The notes under the pieces are model-generated. The model was not told the origin of the DNA. It worked only from the letters and a program-made list of their open reading frames with translations, and did not search any database. The translations under genes were made by a program, and so were the position numbers. DNA of 53,718 bases, from NCBI GenBank assembly GCA_018656645.1, contig JABHZL010000054.1, forward strand, positions 1 to 53,718, read 5' to 3'. This document shows positions 43,024 to 51,711 of this stretch, one piece after another. Source of the DNA: Phycisphaerae bacterium (GTDB lineage Bacteria > Planctomycetota > Phycisphaerae > Phycisphaerales > SM1A02). Each line of letters starts with the position of its first letter. Within the stretch, counting starts at the first letter, position 1.

Positions 43024-44664
43024 TTACAATCCTAACTGTTGCATTACTTGTTCACCGAGCGTTCGTCCTACGCACACTTCTTCATCAACAACAATATCTG
43101 CACCTGAAGAACTTAACAACGTTGCATGTCGAGAATACCTTGCTCTTGCCACGATAGGAATAGAAGACGAAAGCGAACGGACTTGATCGATTGTTTCAAC
43201 AGTTGATCGATAATCTGGCAACGTTGTCACAAGCAATTTTGCTGAACTAATGCCAGCGTGTTCAAGAACATCCCTTCTTTGTACATTTCCTATAAGCGAA
43301 GAAGCGCCATCCTTTCTTGCCTGTAAAACACCCATCGGTCCCATATCAATAACCAATACTTGATTTCCTGATTCCAGCAAAGAGTTGGTTACAGATTTAC
43401 CAGCAACTCCATATCCCAATACGATGACATGGTTCCGCATCGATGCAATGGCATCATCACTTTCATCAACTGGGGTTCTTCCAAGGCTTTTGTCTATCCA
43501 AGTAGCTACCTGTCTTGACCTGCCAATCAATAAGGGTGCGAGGAGAAGCGTTACCAACGACGCACTGATCATGAGTTGAAATACGTCATCAGCAAGAATC
43601 CCTGCTGCAAGTGAAGCAGAACCTAATACAAAACTGAATTCGCCGATTTGGGCAAGACACAATCCGCTTGCAATGGAAACTCTGCGAGGAATATTACATG
43701 TAATTCCTACAATCCACACAATAATTGTTTTTCCAACAACAATTCCAATTGATATTCCAATGACCCAAAGAAAATGATATCCATGTGTTAGCCATGGCAG
43801 GTCTGCAAGCATACCTGTTGTAACAAAGAACAGAGTAAGAAAAATGCTGCGGAAAGGAGCAACATCGCCTCGCACCTGCGCAGCAAATGGTGAACCAGCC
43901 AAAATCATTCCTGCAACAAATGCGCCCAGCGCAGGAGAAGCTCCAAGTTGAAATGCTAACCACATAGCTGATAAACAAGTCACAATACCAACAACAATTG
44001 GCAACTCTGCACTGCGTCGAATAAGAGCTGCCCCAAATACTCTTGGTAATACAAGAACACCTACAAGGAAAATGATGATGAGTAATACTGCAAGTTTTGC
44101 TGCTGCGCCACCGACTAACGTAGCTACAGAGGCATCACCATGCTTTGCGCCAAGGACACCTACAAGAATCATGAGGGGTACAATTGCAATGTCTTGTAGA
44201 ACCAAAACTGTGATTGTTACTCTTCCGTGCGGTGCATCCAATTCTGCACGGTTCTGCAAGACTCTTGCAACAACTGCTGTTGAACTGAGTGCAGCCATCG
44301 CGCCAATAATTATTGAAGTATTTAAATCAACATGGAACAATTGCGAAATTGCCCAAGCTAAAATTCCTGTGCCTAGTACCTGACCCAAACCGAGAAAAAT
44401 GCCACGCCCAAAAAGTTGTTTCAGTTTCTGCCCATCAATTTCTAGTCCTAATGTAAAAAGGAGCAAAGCGACTCCGATTTCAGCCATATCTCTAATCACA
44501 TCCTCGCCTGAGGAAATCCAATTAAGCAAACCGGGACCAACCATCATGCCTGCGATGAGGTACCCCACAACTCCGCTGAGCCCCGCCTTCTCAGCCAAAA
44601 TTCCCAACAATGCTGCAGCTCCTAGCAGAATCGTAATATCACCAACTATGGACCAAAACTCCAT
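43024..44664 (-). CDS. Kef-type monovalent cation:proton antiporter (CPA2)
   Basis: Inner-membrane CPA2 transporter with an RCK_N regulatory domain, 546 residues. Residues 1-380 hold about 12 helices with GLSGVVGYLIAGMMVGPGLL (about 27-46), ALSSTAVVARVLQN (about 119-132) and ASPALGAFVAGMILAGSPFA (about 240-259). The C-terminal part is a TrkA-N domain with the nucleotide loop VIVLGYGVAGKSVTNSLLES near 410. The KefF-binding loop of true KefC/KefB is not evident, so K+ efflux gating by glutathione is not implied. The frame extends two codons to a GTG, but ATG 44664 has TATCAT ending 6 nt before it. Divergent from the TSUP permease; 33-bp repeat between. Confidence 0.9.
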   Translation of the reverse strand: MEFWSIVGDITILLGAAALLGILAEKAGLSGVVGYLIAGMMVGPGLLNWISSGEDVIRDMAEIGVALLLFTLGLEIDGQKLKQLFGRGIFLGLGQVLGTGILAWAISQLFHVDLNTSIIIGAMAALSSTAVVARVLQNRAELDAPHGRVTITVLVLQDIAIVPLMILVGVLGAKHGDASVATLVGGAAAKLAVLLIIIFLVGVLVLPRVFGAALIRRSAELPIVVGIVTCLSAMWLAFQLGASPALGAFVAGMILAGSPFAAQVRGDVAPFRSIFLTLFFVTTGMLADLPWLTHGYHFLWVIGISIGIVVGKTIIVWIVGITCNIPRRVSIASGLCLAQIGEFSFVLGSASLAAGILADDVFQLMISASLVTLLLAPLLIGRSRQVATWIDKSLGRTPVDESDDAIASMRNHVIVLGYGVAGKSVTNSLLESGNQVLVIDMGPMGVLQARKDGASSLIGNVQRRDVLEHAGISSAKLLVTTLPDYRSTVETIDQVRSLSSSIPIVARARYSRHATLLSSSGADIVVDEEVCVGRTLGEQVMQQLGL

Positions 44665-44670
44665 TACCAC

Positions 44671-44676
44671 ATGATA
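44671..44676 (-). promoter_or_regulatory. -10 box of kefB, leaderless type
   Basis: Minus-strand TATCAT, six bases (GTGGTA), then ATG at 44664. The alternative GTG lies inside this spacing, which argues for the ATG. Confidence 0.6.
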
Positions 44677-44708
44677 TACACAACACCTGCATTATTTGCC
44701 CAATAAGA

Positions 44709-44741
44709 GTACCTAGTACAGGACCGAGTACAACATCGGGT
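44709..44741. repeat. Second copy of the 33-bp intergenic element
   Basis: GTACCTAGTAC (44709-44719), two bases, then GACCGAGTACAACATCGGGT (44722-44741). It matches 7830-7862 at 26 of 33 positions and all seven differences are transitions. Like the first copy, it lies in a divergent promoter region, here kefB/tauE. Confidence 0.75.
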
Positions 44742-44759
44742 ACACAATGCCTAGGGCTG

Positions 44760-44784
44760 TGTCAGGTGTGCAGGTGTCAGGTGT
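44760..44784 (+). repeat. 15-bp tandem repeat upstream of tauE
   Basis: TGTCAGGTGT occurs at 44760-44769 and 44775-44784, a 15-bp period. The second copy overlaps the first base of the TACAAT box of the TSUP gene. The position fits a regulator-binding site on one helix face (1.5 turns apart), or chance. Confidence 0.6.
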
Positions 44785-44789
44785 ACAAT
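44784..44789 (+). promoter_or_regulatory. -10 box of the TSUP permease gene, leaderless type
   Basis: TACAAT ends 7 nt before ATG 44797. A GTG three bases upstream of that ATG would leave only 4 nt, so the ATG is preferred. Confidence 0.55.
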
Positions 44790-44796
44790 AGGTGTG

Positions 44797-45621
44797 ATGG
44801 AACCGATTCATGTTGTGGTGTTACTGTTTTTGGGGCTTGGAGCAGGGATTTTTGGAGGGCTACTAGGAATTGGTGGCTCTGTGATCATGATTCCTGTTCT
44901 TGGTTTTATCCTGGGTTGGCCATTTCACTTAGCTCAAGCGGCAGCAATGACGGTTAATCCAGCAGTGTCCCTCACTGCTGCCCTTCGGCATCGAAAGGGG
45001 ATGAACGTCTCAATGCGAACCGTGAAAAAAGTGCTCCCCATTTCGATCATCTGTATTTCTATTGCTGCGTGGTTAAGTAACCAAATTCAAGCCGCCTATC
45101 TAGAAGGAAGTTTTGGTCTTTTCCTACTTTGGGTTTTGTGGGATCAACTTGCAGCCCTTCGCCCTAAAAATGCTAACCAAGAAAATCATAATCCAGAAGA
45201 AACCAATACAACCTGGTCAAGAGCAAGTGTTACCGGCGGCATCACTGGAACCACTGCGGGGCTTCTTGGAATCGGCGGAGGGCTTGTTCAGGTTCCACTT
45301 CTCAATAGAGTTTGCAAACTTCCGCTCCGAAAAGCGATCGGTACATCTTCTGCAATCATGTTTTTTACAGCCTTAATAGGTGCAACAGTAAAAGATATTT
45401 CGCTTTCTGAAATCATTACAAAATCGGATTCAGATATGCACGCAGGCTACGCCCTCATCGGTGCACTTTGGCTTATACCCGGTGCGTTGTTGGGTGGATG
45501 GATTGGTGCAAAACTTTCTACTAGGATGCCAATCAAAGCAATAAGAGTTGTTTTTGCACTTCTTGTCGCATGGGCAGCATTTAAAATGTTCTACTCATCT
45601 GCAAGCGTACTACTTGCTTGA
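44797..45621 (+). CDS. Sulfite exporter TauE/SafE (TSUP) family permease
   Basis: Inner-membrane protein of 274 residues, probably exporting sulfite or another organosulfur anion; substrate not determined. It has the two-fold repeat of the family: LFLGLGAGIFGGLLGIGGSVIMIP (about 9-32) and ASVTGGITGTTAGLLGIGGGLVQVPLL (about 143-169), each followed by a hydrophobic helix, and PGALLGGWIGAKLSTRMP near the end. About eight membrane segments in all. An open frame one codon longer (GTG 44794) exists. Its 3' end overlaps plsC on the opposite strand by 12 bp. Confidence 0.9.
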   Translation: MEPIHVVVLLFLGLGAGIFGGLLGIGGSVIMIPVLGFILGWPFHLAQAAAMTVNPAVSLTAALRHRKGMNVSMRTVKKVLPISIICISIAAWLSNQIQAAYLEGSFGLFLLWVLWDQLAALRPKNANQENHNPEETNTTWSRASVTGGITGTTAGLLGIGGGLVQVPLLNRVCKLPLRKAIGTSSAIMFFTALIGATVKDISLSEIITKSDSDMHAGYALIGALWLIPGALLGGWIGAKLSTRMPIKAIRVVFALLVAWAAFKMFYSSASVLLA

Positions 45622-46299
45622 TCGTCGATCAATATTTTCTCTGCACATCAGACGCAAGGATTCTATTTTAGATTTCAAAAGCTCCAGACCTTCTTTCTCT
45701 CCAAGATCGACAAGTTGTTTTGATGGTATAGGTTTCCCAACTGCTGTTTCAATCCAGCCACGAAACTTGGGCCTACTTCCTGTTGGCCAAACATCAAACG
45801 CGCCTTCAATCCCTATTGGAACTACCATTGCGTCTCCACGACGAATCAGCACCCAAACTCCTCTTTGAAATTCTCCAATTGTGCCATCCTGTGTTCTCAT
45901 GCCTTCTGGAAATAACATCACCGAGCCACCCGCTTTGAGTTCTGCAATCGCACTGCGAATTGCTGCAGTATCGCTTTCGCCACGACGAATTGAAATCACT
46001 CCAAAACCTCGCATCAAAAATGCCAAAATTCCAGAAGAAAAAAGCGTGTCCTTTGCAATTGATTTAAATGGCCGGTCGATTGCAAGACCTCCAATAATTG
46101 GAGGATCTAAGTTTGACTGATGATTTGCAACAAATAAAATAGGCCCAGTCTTTGGGATATGCTCAGCACCGTGGTGACGAAGTCTATAGACAATAACCAA
46201 TCCCCAACTCAAAAGACGAACTACTATTGACCACCAAAACAAAACCCGCCAAATACTACTTCCAGGCGCTCGCCGTTGAATTTGGAACATACCTATCAT
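45610..46299 (-). CDS. plsC: 1-acyl-sn-glycerol-3-phosphate acyltransferase
   Basis: Acylates lysophosphatidic acid to phosphatidic acid, inner membrane, 229 residues. One N-terminal helix (VLFWWSIVVRLLSWGLVIVY), then the HX4D catalytic motif in VANHQSNLDPPII, followed by LFSSGILAFLMRGFGVISIRR and the FPEGMRT motif (ligand-binding block III). It overlaps cmk by four bases (ATGA at 46296-46299), so cmk and plsC form an operon on the minus strand, a pairing seen in many bacteria. The 3' end is inside the tauE 3' end. Confidence 0.92.
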   Translation of the reverse strand: MIGMFQIQRRAPGSSIWRVLFWWSIVVRLLSWGLVIVYRLRHHGAEHIPKTGPILFVANHQSNLDPPIIGGLAIDRPFKSIAKDTLFSSGILAFLMRGFGVISIRRGESDTAAIRSAIAELKAGGSVMLFPEGMRTQDGTIGEFQRGVWVLIRRGDAMVVPIGIEGAFDVWPTGSRPKFRGWIETAVGKPIPSKQLVDLGEKEGLELLKSKIESLRLMCRENIDRRSSK

Positions 46300-46994
46300 G
46301 CGTGATCTAAAGCAGCGAGATGCTCCCGAACAACTTGCTCCATGATGTCAACAACTTCAAGCATTGTTTTGTCAGAAGTATCAATCACTATTGCACTACT
46401 TGGACAAGTGAGCGGGCTATCCTCTCGTGAGGAGTCGATTTTATCCCTAGATGTGATATCGAGAGCAACTGTTTCGGCATCTATATTCGTGCCAGATTCC
46501 TGCAATTGCAGTAACCGGCGTTTCGTTCTTTCTTCCATAGCGGCTTCAAGATAAAACTGAGCTGCCGCATCTGGAAAAACTACCGATCCTTGATCTCTGC
46601 CTTCTGTTACAAGTGTGGGATGATCTTGACTTATTTTTCTCTGTTGCTCAACAAGCACTTTTCGGATTTCAGATTGTTCTGCAACAATCGAAACAACAGA
46701 ACTGACATCAAGATCACGAATGCGAACTGAAATATCCTTGCCTGCAAGTAATATTGGTGGAGGAGATTGAGACCAATCAAACCGAATACCCTGCTCGGTC
46801 ACTAATCTTGCGAGCGTCTGTCCATCACTTGGATCAATACCCTGATCTACAGCGATGACAGCAACCGCGCGGTACATAGCCCCAGTGTCTAAACAATCTG
46901 TCCCAAGACGGCGAGCCAATTCTCTTGCAACTGAAGTTTTACCCGTCCCTGCTGCACCGTCAATCGTTACAACTAAGCGATGATCTTGTGGCAT
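46296..46994 (-). CDS. cmk: Cytidylate kinase
   Basis: Phosphorylates CMP and dCMP with ATP; 232 residues. P-loop DGAAGTGKTSVARELA (about 13-28), the NMP-binding CLDTGAMYRAVAVIA (about 35-49), VTEGRDQGSVVFPDA (here the D of the usual GRDIGTVVFPDA is kept, IG replaced by QG) and TKRRLLQLQ near 155 are the family marks. DITSRDKIDSSREDSPL is the conserved CMP-binding DxxDSxRxxSPL loop. Its start follows the upstream gene by two bases, and plsC overlaps its stop. Confidence 0.95.
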   Translation of the reverse strand: MPQDHRLVVTIDGAAGTGKTSVARELARRLGTDCLDTGAMYRAVAVIAVDQGIDPSDGQTLARLVTEQGIRFDWSQSPPPILLAGKDISVRIRDLDVSSVVSIVAEQSEIRKVLVEQQRKISQDHPTLVTEGRDQGSVVFPDAAAQFYLEAAMEERTKRRLLQLQESGTNIDAETVALDITSRDKIDSSREDSPLTCPSSAIVIDTSDKTMLEVVDIMEQVVREHLAALDHA

Positions 46995-46996
46995 GA

Positions 46997-47764
46997 TTAC
47001 TTCATTTCCTCAAGAGTGGTTTTCATTTGCTTTGCGATTTTTTCAATCTCTTTCAATGGGTGTTTCGAACCGACATAACTTAATGCAATCGAATTTGAAT
47101 AACCAACTTCACGAACCGCAACTAGCCCTTCAACTGGATCTACTTTTTTCTTGCCCTTGCCGCATGGAAAATCTGCGACTACCCCTCCCGCGTAAGGAGC
47201 TAATTTTCGTAAGGTTTCAATAGGGTCGGAAGTTATAGATGCTGCAGAAAATGTTGGTAGAGCACCAATTCTAAATCCACCTATTTTTTTGATCACCTCA
47301 ATCAATTCATCTGGATCAGCTGTATGACCTTCGCAGGGTTGAAGCAGTAGATTAAGATCTAATCGTTCTACATCTCCCATTGCATCACGAAGTTCATCAA
47401 CAATTAAATCAACAGCGTGCTCGTCACTTGGAACTTTAGGCGTAATTGCTACTGCATTACATCCTAAGCGGTTTGCTGCAACAGCCAATCTTTGTATTCG
47501 TTCCCTTGAGGCTTCCCTATCACCAATAAGATCAAGTTGACGGCTGCCTCGAAGAAGCAAACACGGACAGTGTGCTTTGTCAGCAGCATTGCGAAAGGCG
47601 ACGTATTGATCATGCTCCCAACCTGAAAGATGATTCGCATCAACCATCACACCTCGTAGTCCCAATTGATCTGAAGAAATCTGAGGAGAATCAATAACAT
47701 CATACTCACCCTTTTCAATGAGTGGGTTCAGAGATTCGATCGCTAATGTGAGAAGTAAAGTCAT
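46997..47764 (-). CDS. TIM-barrel protein, sugar phosphate isomerase-like
   Basis: A 255-residue cytosolic protein I place only loosely in the xylose isomerase-like TIM-barrel superfamily. Suggestive features are LRGVMVDANHLSGW (about 36-49), a CLLLRGSRQL strand near 68, LAVAANRLGCNAVAITPK (about 92-109) and LNLLLQPCEGHTADPDELIEVIKK (about 137-160), where epimerases usually have a metal-ligand Glu/His pattern. It lies first in a unit with cmk and plsC (two-base gap). The start ATG is supported by the absence of other candidates; TATAGG 10 nt upstream is a weak box. Enzyme activity is not established. Confidence 0.6.
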   Translation of the reverse strand: MTLLLTLAIESLNPLIEKGEYDVIDSPQISSDQLGLRGVMVDANHLSGWEHDQYVAFRNAADKAHCPCLLLRGSRQLDLIGDREASRERIQRLAVAANRLGCNAVAITPKVPSDEHAVDLIVDELRDAMGDVERLDLNLLLQPCEGHTADPDELIEVIKKIGGFRIGALPTFSAASITSDPIETLRKLAPYAGGVVADFPCGKGKKKVDPVEGLVAVREVGYSNSIALSYVGSKHPLKEIEKIAKQMKTTLEEMK

Positions 47765-47811
47765 AAAATCCAGCCCTATAAGATGCCCGAAAGTAGGGGT
47801 TAAGGCGGTAC

Positions 47812-47817
47812 TATACT
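47812..47817 (+). promoter_or_regulatory. -10 box of gcvH
   Basis: TATACT followed after five bases by an ATG (47823) that opens a six-codon frame, MPKRHC and TAA (to 47843). The gcvH start at 47871 is then reached through a leader of about 47 nt and AAGGA (47858-47862). This is a rare case here of a leader with a Shine-Dalgarno site, preceded by a leaderless-style ATG. Confidence 0.45.
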
Positions 47818-47870
47818 CGTTTATGCCAAAGAGGCACTGTTAAAGAATGCCCACCTCAAGGATCTTACTC

Positions 47871-48248
47871 ATGACCACTCCAACTGATTGTCATTTTTCT
47901 GAATCCCACGAATGGTATCGAATTGAAGGCGATATCGTTACTGTTGGAATTACCCAATTCGCTGCCAACGAACTCACTGACATTACATACGTCGAAATGC
48001 AAGATGATGGCACTTCAATTGACAAAGGCGAATCGCTAGGCGAAGTTGAATCTGTCAAAACAACGAGTGATGTTAGTTCTGCATTTGTTGGAGAAATTGT
48101 CGAATCAAACCCCGCCGTTGTTGTTGACCCCTCGCTTCTAAACAGTGATCCGTATGGAACTGGTTGGCTTTGCAAAATAAAAGTCGTAAATGCAAGTGCA
48201 GAGAATTTAATGGATCAATCAACGTACGACAGCAAGTACTCTGTGTAA
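47871..48248 (+). CDS. gcvH: Glycine cleavage system H protein
   Basis: Lipoylated shuttle that carries aminomethyl groups between the P, T and L proteins of glycine decarboxylase; 125 residues. The lipoyl domain is complete: SESHEWYRIEGD at the N-terminus, GITQFAANELTDITYVEM, and the lipoylated Lys in LGEVESVKTTSDV near residue 63. The frame begins eight codons earlier at 47847, but ATG 47871 fits the family N-terminus and has AAGGA eight bases before it. gcvT, gcvP and lpd are not in the window; uvrB starts directly after the stop. Confidence 0.95.
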   Translation: MTTPTDCHFSESHEWYRIEGDIVTVGITQFAANELTDITYVEMQDDGTSIDKGESLGEVESVKTTSDVSSAFVGEIVESNPAVVVDPSLLNSDPYGTGWLCKIKVVNASAENLMDQSTYDSKYSV

Positions 48249-50231
48249 ATGTTTCAACTCGTCAGTGAGTATTCACCAAGGGGAGATCAACCAGAGGCTA
48301 TTGATCAACTTTCCAATTGGATTAAATCTGGCGAAAAACACAATACTCTTCTTGGCGCAACAGGGACCGGAAAAACTTTTACGATGGCGAATGTCATTGA
48401 AAAAGTAAATAAACCGACGCTCATTCTAAGCCACAACAAAACACTCGCAGCACAATTGTTTGAGGAAATGCAAGCGCTTTTTCCTCACAATTCTGTGTCA
48501 TATTTCGTCAGTTATTACGATTATTACCAGCCTGAGGCATACATACCTCAAAGAGATATTTATATTGAAAAAGACGCAGCAAGAAACGACGATCTAGATC
48601 GGCTACGCCTCAAAGCAACGAGTAGCTTAATGACTCGAGACGATGTCATCATTGTTTCATCAGTCAGTTGTATCTACGGTCTTGGGTCTCCCGATTCATA
48701 CCACAACCGGATTGTTGGATTATCACGAGGGAAAACTATCCAACGCCGCGAACTCCTACTCGAGCTTACTGAAATGCAGTATTCTCGAAATGACATCGAA
48801 TTTACGAGAGGCACATTTCGAGTACGTGGAGACATTCTCGAAATTTATCCTGCATACGAACAGTTCGCAGTACGCGTTGAGTTTTTTGGAGATGAAATCG
48901 AACGCATTGAATTGATCCATCCAATTTCTGGCGAAACACTTGCCGAAGAAACAGATGTGTTTATCTTTCCAGCTGTTCATTACGTCATGCCAGAGGAAGG
49001 GCTTCTTCGAGCAGCAAAATCTATTCGGGAGGAACTTAAGGAACGTGTGGAAGAGTTTAAAAGCCAAGGCAAACTCCTTGAAGCACAGCGAATCACCGCA
49101 AGAACGCGATACGACCTAGATATGATTCGAGAAATCGGATATTGCGGCGGAATCGAAAATTATGCAAGACATCTCGAAAACAGGCCAAAAGGAAGTCGAC
49201 CTTTTTGTTTACTTGATTATTTTCGTCACGTTCCAAATCGTGACCCTAATGATTGGCTCATGTTCATCGACGAATCACATGTTACTCTTCCGCAAGTTCG
49301 TGCAATGTATAACGGGGATCAAGCAAGAAAACGTACACTTATAGAGCATGGATTCAGACTTCCAAGTGCCCTCGATAACCGACCACTCACATTTGAAGAA
49401 TTTGAAAACATAACTCCTCAAACTCTTTATGTTTCTGCAACACCAAATGAATATGAACTCAAACGATCACATGGTGAAGTTGCGCAGCAAATCATTCGTC
49501 CAACAGGATTGCTTGATCCGATCGTTGAAGTACGCCCCGCTTCCACACAAGTACCCGACTTATATGAAGCTGCAAGAGAATGTGTAAAAAGTGGTGAGCG
49601 AGTGCTTGTTACGGTTCTAACAAAAAAACTTGCAGAGGATTTGTCCGAATATCTCGACAAGACCGAATTGCAATGTAGATATTTGCACAGTGGTGTTGAG
49701 ACCCTTGAACGCCTCGAAATTTTAAGAGCTTTGCGTGAAGGAAAGTTTGATGTTCTCATCGGTGTAAACCTACTTCGTGAGGGTTTAGATTTACCTGAAG
49801 TTTCGCTCGTTTGTATCCTAGATGCTGACAAGGCAGGTTTTCTTCGAAGCGAAACAAGCTTGGTGCAAACGATGGGGCGTGCTGCACGCCATGTCAAAGC
49901 AAAAGTTATCCTCTATGGAGATAAAATCACACCACAAATGCAAGGTGCGATGGATGAAACAAGTAGGCGTAGAACTATGCAACTTGCATACAACGAAGAA
50001 AATAATATCACGCCTACTTCAATCCAAAAAGCAATCCGAAAAGGCATTGAAAATGAGCTATCTGCAAGGCAAACTGCACGCGAAGCATTCCATGAACATG
50101 GAACAGATAAAGATTTCAATATTGAAGAACGGATTGAATTACTTGAAAAGGAAATGCTCGACGCAGCAGACAATTTAGATTTTGAAAAAGCAGCAACACT
50201 GCGTGATAAAATTAAATCACTTTGTAATTAA
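48249..50231 (+). CDS. uvrB: UvrABC system protein B
   Basis: Damage-recognition helicase of nucleotide excision repair; 660 residues, full length. Walker A GATGTGKTFTMANVI (about 37-51), the beta-hairpin region YYDYYQPEAYIP, DE-box region DWLMFIDESHVTLPQVRAMY (about 330), SATPNEYEL, helicase motifs RVLVTVLTKKLAEDLSEYL, GVNLLREGLDLPE and LVQTMGRAARH. The C-terminal UVR motif DNLDFEKAATLRDKIKSL is present. ATG directly follows the gcvH stop with no gap, so it is read from the gcvH transcript. Convergent with purD, 19 bp apart. Confidence 0.97.
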   Translation: MFQLVSEYSPRGDQPEAIDQLSNWIKSGEKHNTLLGATGTGKTFTMANVIEKVNKPTLILSHNKTLAAQLFEEMQALFPHNSVSYFVSYYDYYQPEAYIPQRDIYIEKDAARNDDLDRLRLKATSSLMTRDDVIIVSSVSCIYGLGSPDSYHNRIVGLSRGKTIQRRELLLELTEMQYSRNDIEFTRGTFRVRGDILEIYPAYEQFAVRVEFFGDEIERIELIHPISGETLAEETDVFIFPAVHYVMPEEGLLRAAKSIREELKERVEEFKSQGKLLEAQRITARTRYDLDMIREIGYCGGIENYARHLENRPKGSRPFCLLDYFRHVPNRDPNDWLMFIDESHVTLPQVRAMYNGDQARKRTLIEHGFRLPSALDNRPLTFEEFENITPQTLYVSATPNEYELKRSHGEVAQQIIRPTGLLDPIVEVRPASTQVPDLYEAARECVKSGERVLVTVLTKKLAEDLSEYLDKTELQCRYLHSGVETLERLEILRALREGKFDVLIGVNLLREGLDLPEVSLVCILDADKAGFLRSETSLVQTMGRAARHVKAKVILYGDKITPQMQGAMDETSRRRTMQLAYNEENNITPTSIQKAIRKGIENELSARQTAREAFHEHGTDKDFNIEERIELLEKEMLDAADNLDFEKAATLRDKIKSLCN

Positions 50232-50250
50232 AGCACTTAGCTTCTTTTTC

Positions 50251-51705
50251 TCATTTTGCGTTCACTGGTTTCTTGTTTAAAACGCGGCATCCGATATCAC
50301 GTCGCCAAAAGGCACCGTCGAATGAAATTTGTTCGCATGCAGCGTTCGCAAGATTTTTTGAAATTTCTAATTCATCAGCAAGGCCTGTCACTCCAAGCAC
50401 CCTACCACCTGAAGTAGTTAGTGTATTCTCAGAGAGGTTTGTCCCTGCGTGAAAAACAAATAGGTTTTCAGATTCAGCATTTTCAATACCCGTGATTACT
50501 TTACCCTTCTCGTATGCACTTGGATATCCCTCACTGCACATCACGACACAGCATGCAACTCTCTCATCAAATGAAATTTCTGCATCTGCAAGTTCGCCCG
50601 AAGCGGTGCGCCATAAAATATCTACAAGATCTCCTTGAAGTCTAACCATAAGCGGTTGCGTTTCTGGATCACCAAATCGGCAATTAAATTCCAACACTTT
50701 TGGACCCGCAGGTGTAAGCATTATTCCAGCATAAAGAACGCCGCGAAACTCTATGCCATCTCGACGCATACCATCAACTGCAGGTACAAGAATTTCCCGT
50801 TCAACAAATTCCATTGCTTCATTATCAAGTAATGGGGCGGGGCTATATGCACCCATGCCACCAGTATTTGCTCCAACATCGTCCTCGCCAACTTGTTTAT
50901 GATCTTGACACAAGTCTAGCACCCAAATCGTACGACCATCCACGAGTGCCAAAACACTCACTTCCTGCCCTTCCATAAACTCTTCAATAAGAATTGTTTC
51001 ACCTGCTTCGCCAAACGCATGGTCGTCCATGATGAGATGGATTGCATCAAGTGTTTCTGCAACTGTATTACAAACGATTACCCCTTTGCCCGCAGCAAGA
51101 CCACTTGCTTTTACTACGCATGGATCAACGCGAGTTTTAAAAATTTTATGTAATTCGTCAGACATTTGAAATATCCAGCGTGGATTGCTAGAAAGGTTAT
51201 CAAGAATGCCCAACACTTCACGGGATAATTCAGGCATGCGGTCGTTTGTGAACTCCCTATCAATTCCTCGCAAAACATATTGCCTTGCAGATGCAGCGTC
51301 CTGGAAAGATCGAGCATCAGCAGTAGGAATCGATGCCTGACGCATCAGTTCTTTCGCATAAGATTTATCTGATTCTATTTTTGCACCATCTTTTGTTGGA
51401 CCAAAGACAAGGCGTTTATCCGTAGAAAGTTCATCTACTATTCCTTCTGCAAGTGGCACTTCTGGGCCCACGACAATCAGATCAATTTCGTGTTTATCAC
51501 ACCAACGATTGAGAAAGAAAATCCTGTCTTTATCCCACGTTTCTTCGCATGGTTCAGCAAGCGAAGCAATGCCTCCGTTGGAGCAATCCGTTGCGTATAA
51601 CTTTCCAAGTTTTGGTGATTGAGATAATTTCCACGCAATCGCGTGTTCGCGACCACCACCACCTATAAGTAACACATTACATTGATCAGGACAGGGATTT
51701 GACAT
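50251..51705 (-). CDS. purD: Phosphoribosylamine-glycine ligase
   Basis: Second step of purine synthesis, ATP-grasp ligase; 484 residues, longer than the usual 420-430. N-terminal VLLIGGGGREHAIAWKLSQSP, then VVGPEVPLAEGIVDEL and KSYAKELM. The ATP-grasp core has VVKASGLAAGKGVIVCNT and LIEEFMEGQEVSVLALVDG, then TGGMGAYSPAPL and LEFNCRFGDPETQ. About 50 extra residues (near 140-190) lie before VVKASGLAAGKGV. The open frame reaches 51735; ATG 51705 (MSNPCPDQ) is taken because TACAAT ends 6 nt before it. The histidine-kinase gene ends 16 bp upstream. Confidence 0.94.
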   Translation of the reverse strand: MSNPCPDQCNVLLIGGGGREHAIAWKLSQSPKLGKLYATDCSNGGIASLAEPCEETWDKDRIFFLNRWCDKHEIDLIVVGPEVPLAEGIVDELSTDKRLVFGPTKDGAKIESDKSYAKELMRQASIPTADARSFQDAASARQYVLRGIDREFTNDRMPELSREVLGILDNLSSNPRWIFQMSDELHKIFKTRVDPCVVKASGLAAGKGVIVCNTVAETLDAIHLIMDDHAFGEAGETILIEEFMEGQEVSVLALVDGRTIWVLDLCQDHKQVGEDDVGANTGGMGAYSPAPLLDNEAMEFVEREILVPAVDGMRRDGIEFRGVLYAGIMLTPAGPKVLEFNCRFGDPETQPLMVRLQGDLVDILWRTASGELADAEISFDERVACCVVMCSEGYPSAYEKGKVITGIENAESENLFVFHAGTNLSENTLTTSGGRVLGVTGLADELEISKNLANAACEQISFDGAFWRRDIGCRVLNKKPVNAK

Positions 51706-51711
51706 CTCAGC

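Noticed and set aside
44766-44957. Cysteine-rich open frame overlapping the TSUP gene start
   Set aside because: It overlaps a clear TSUP gene, has no ribosome site, and its cysteines come from the tandem TGTCAGGTGT repeat read in frame.
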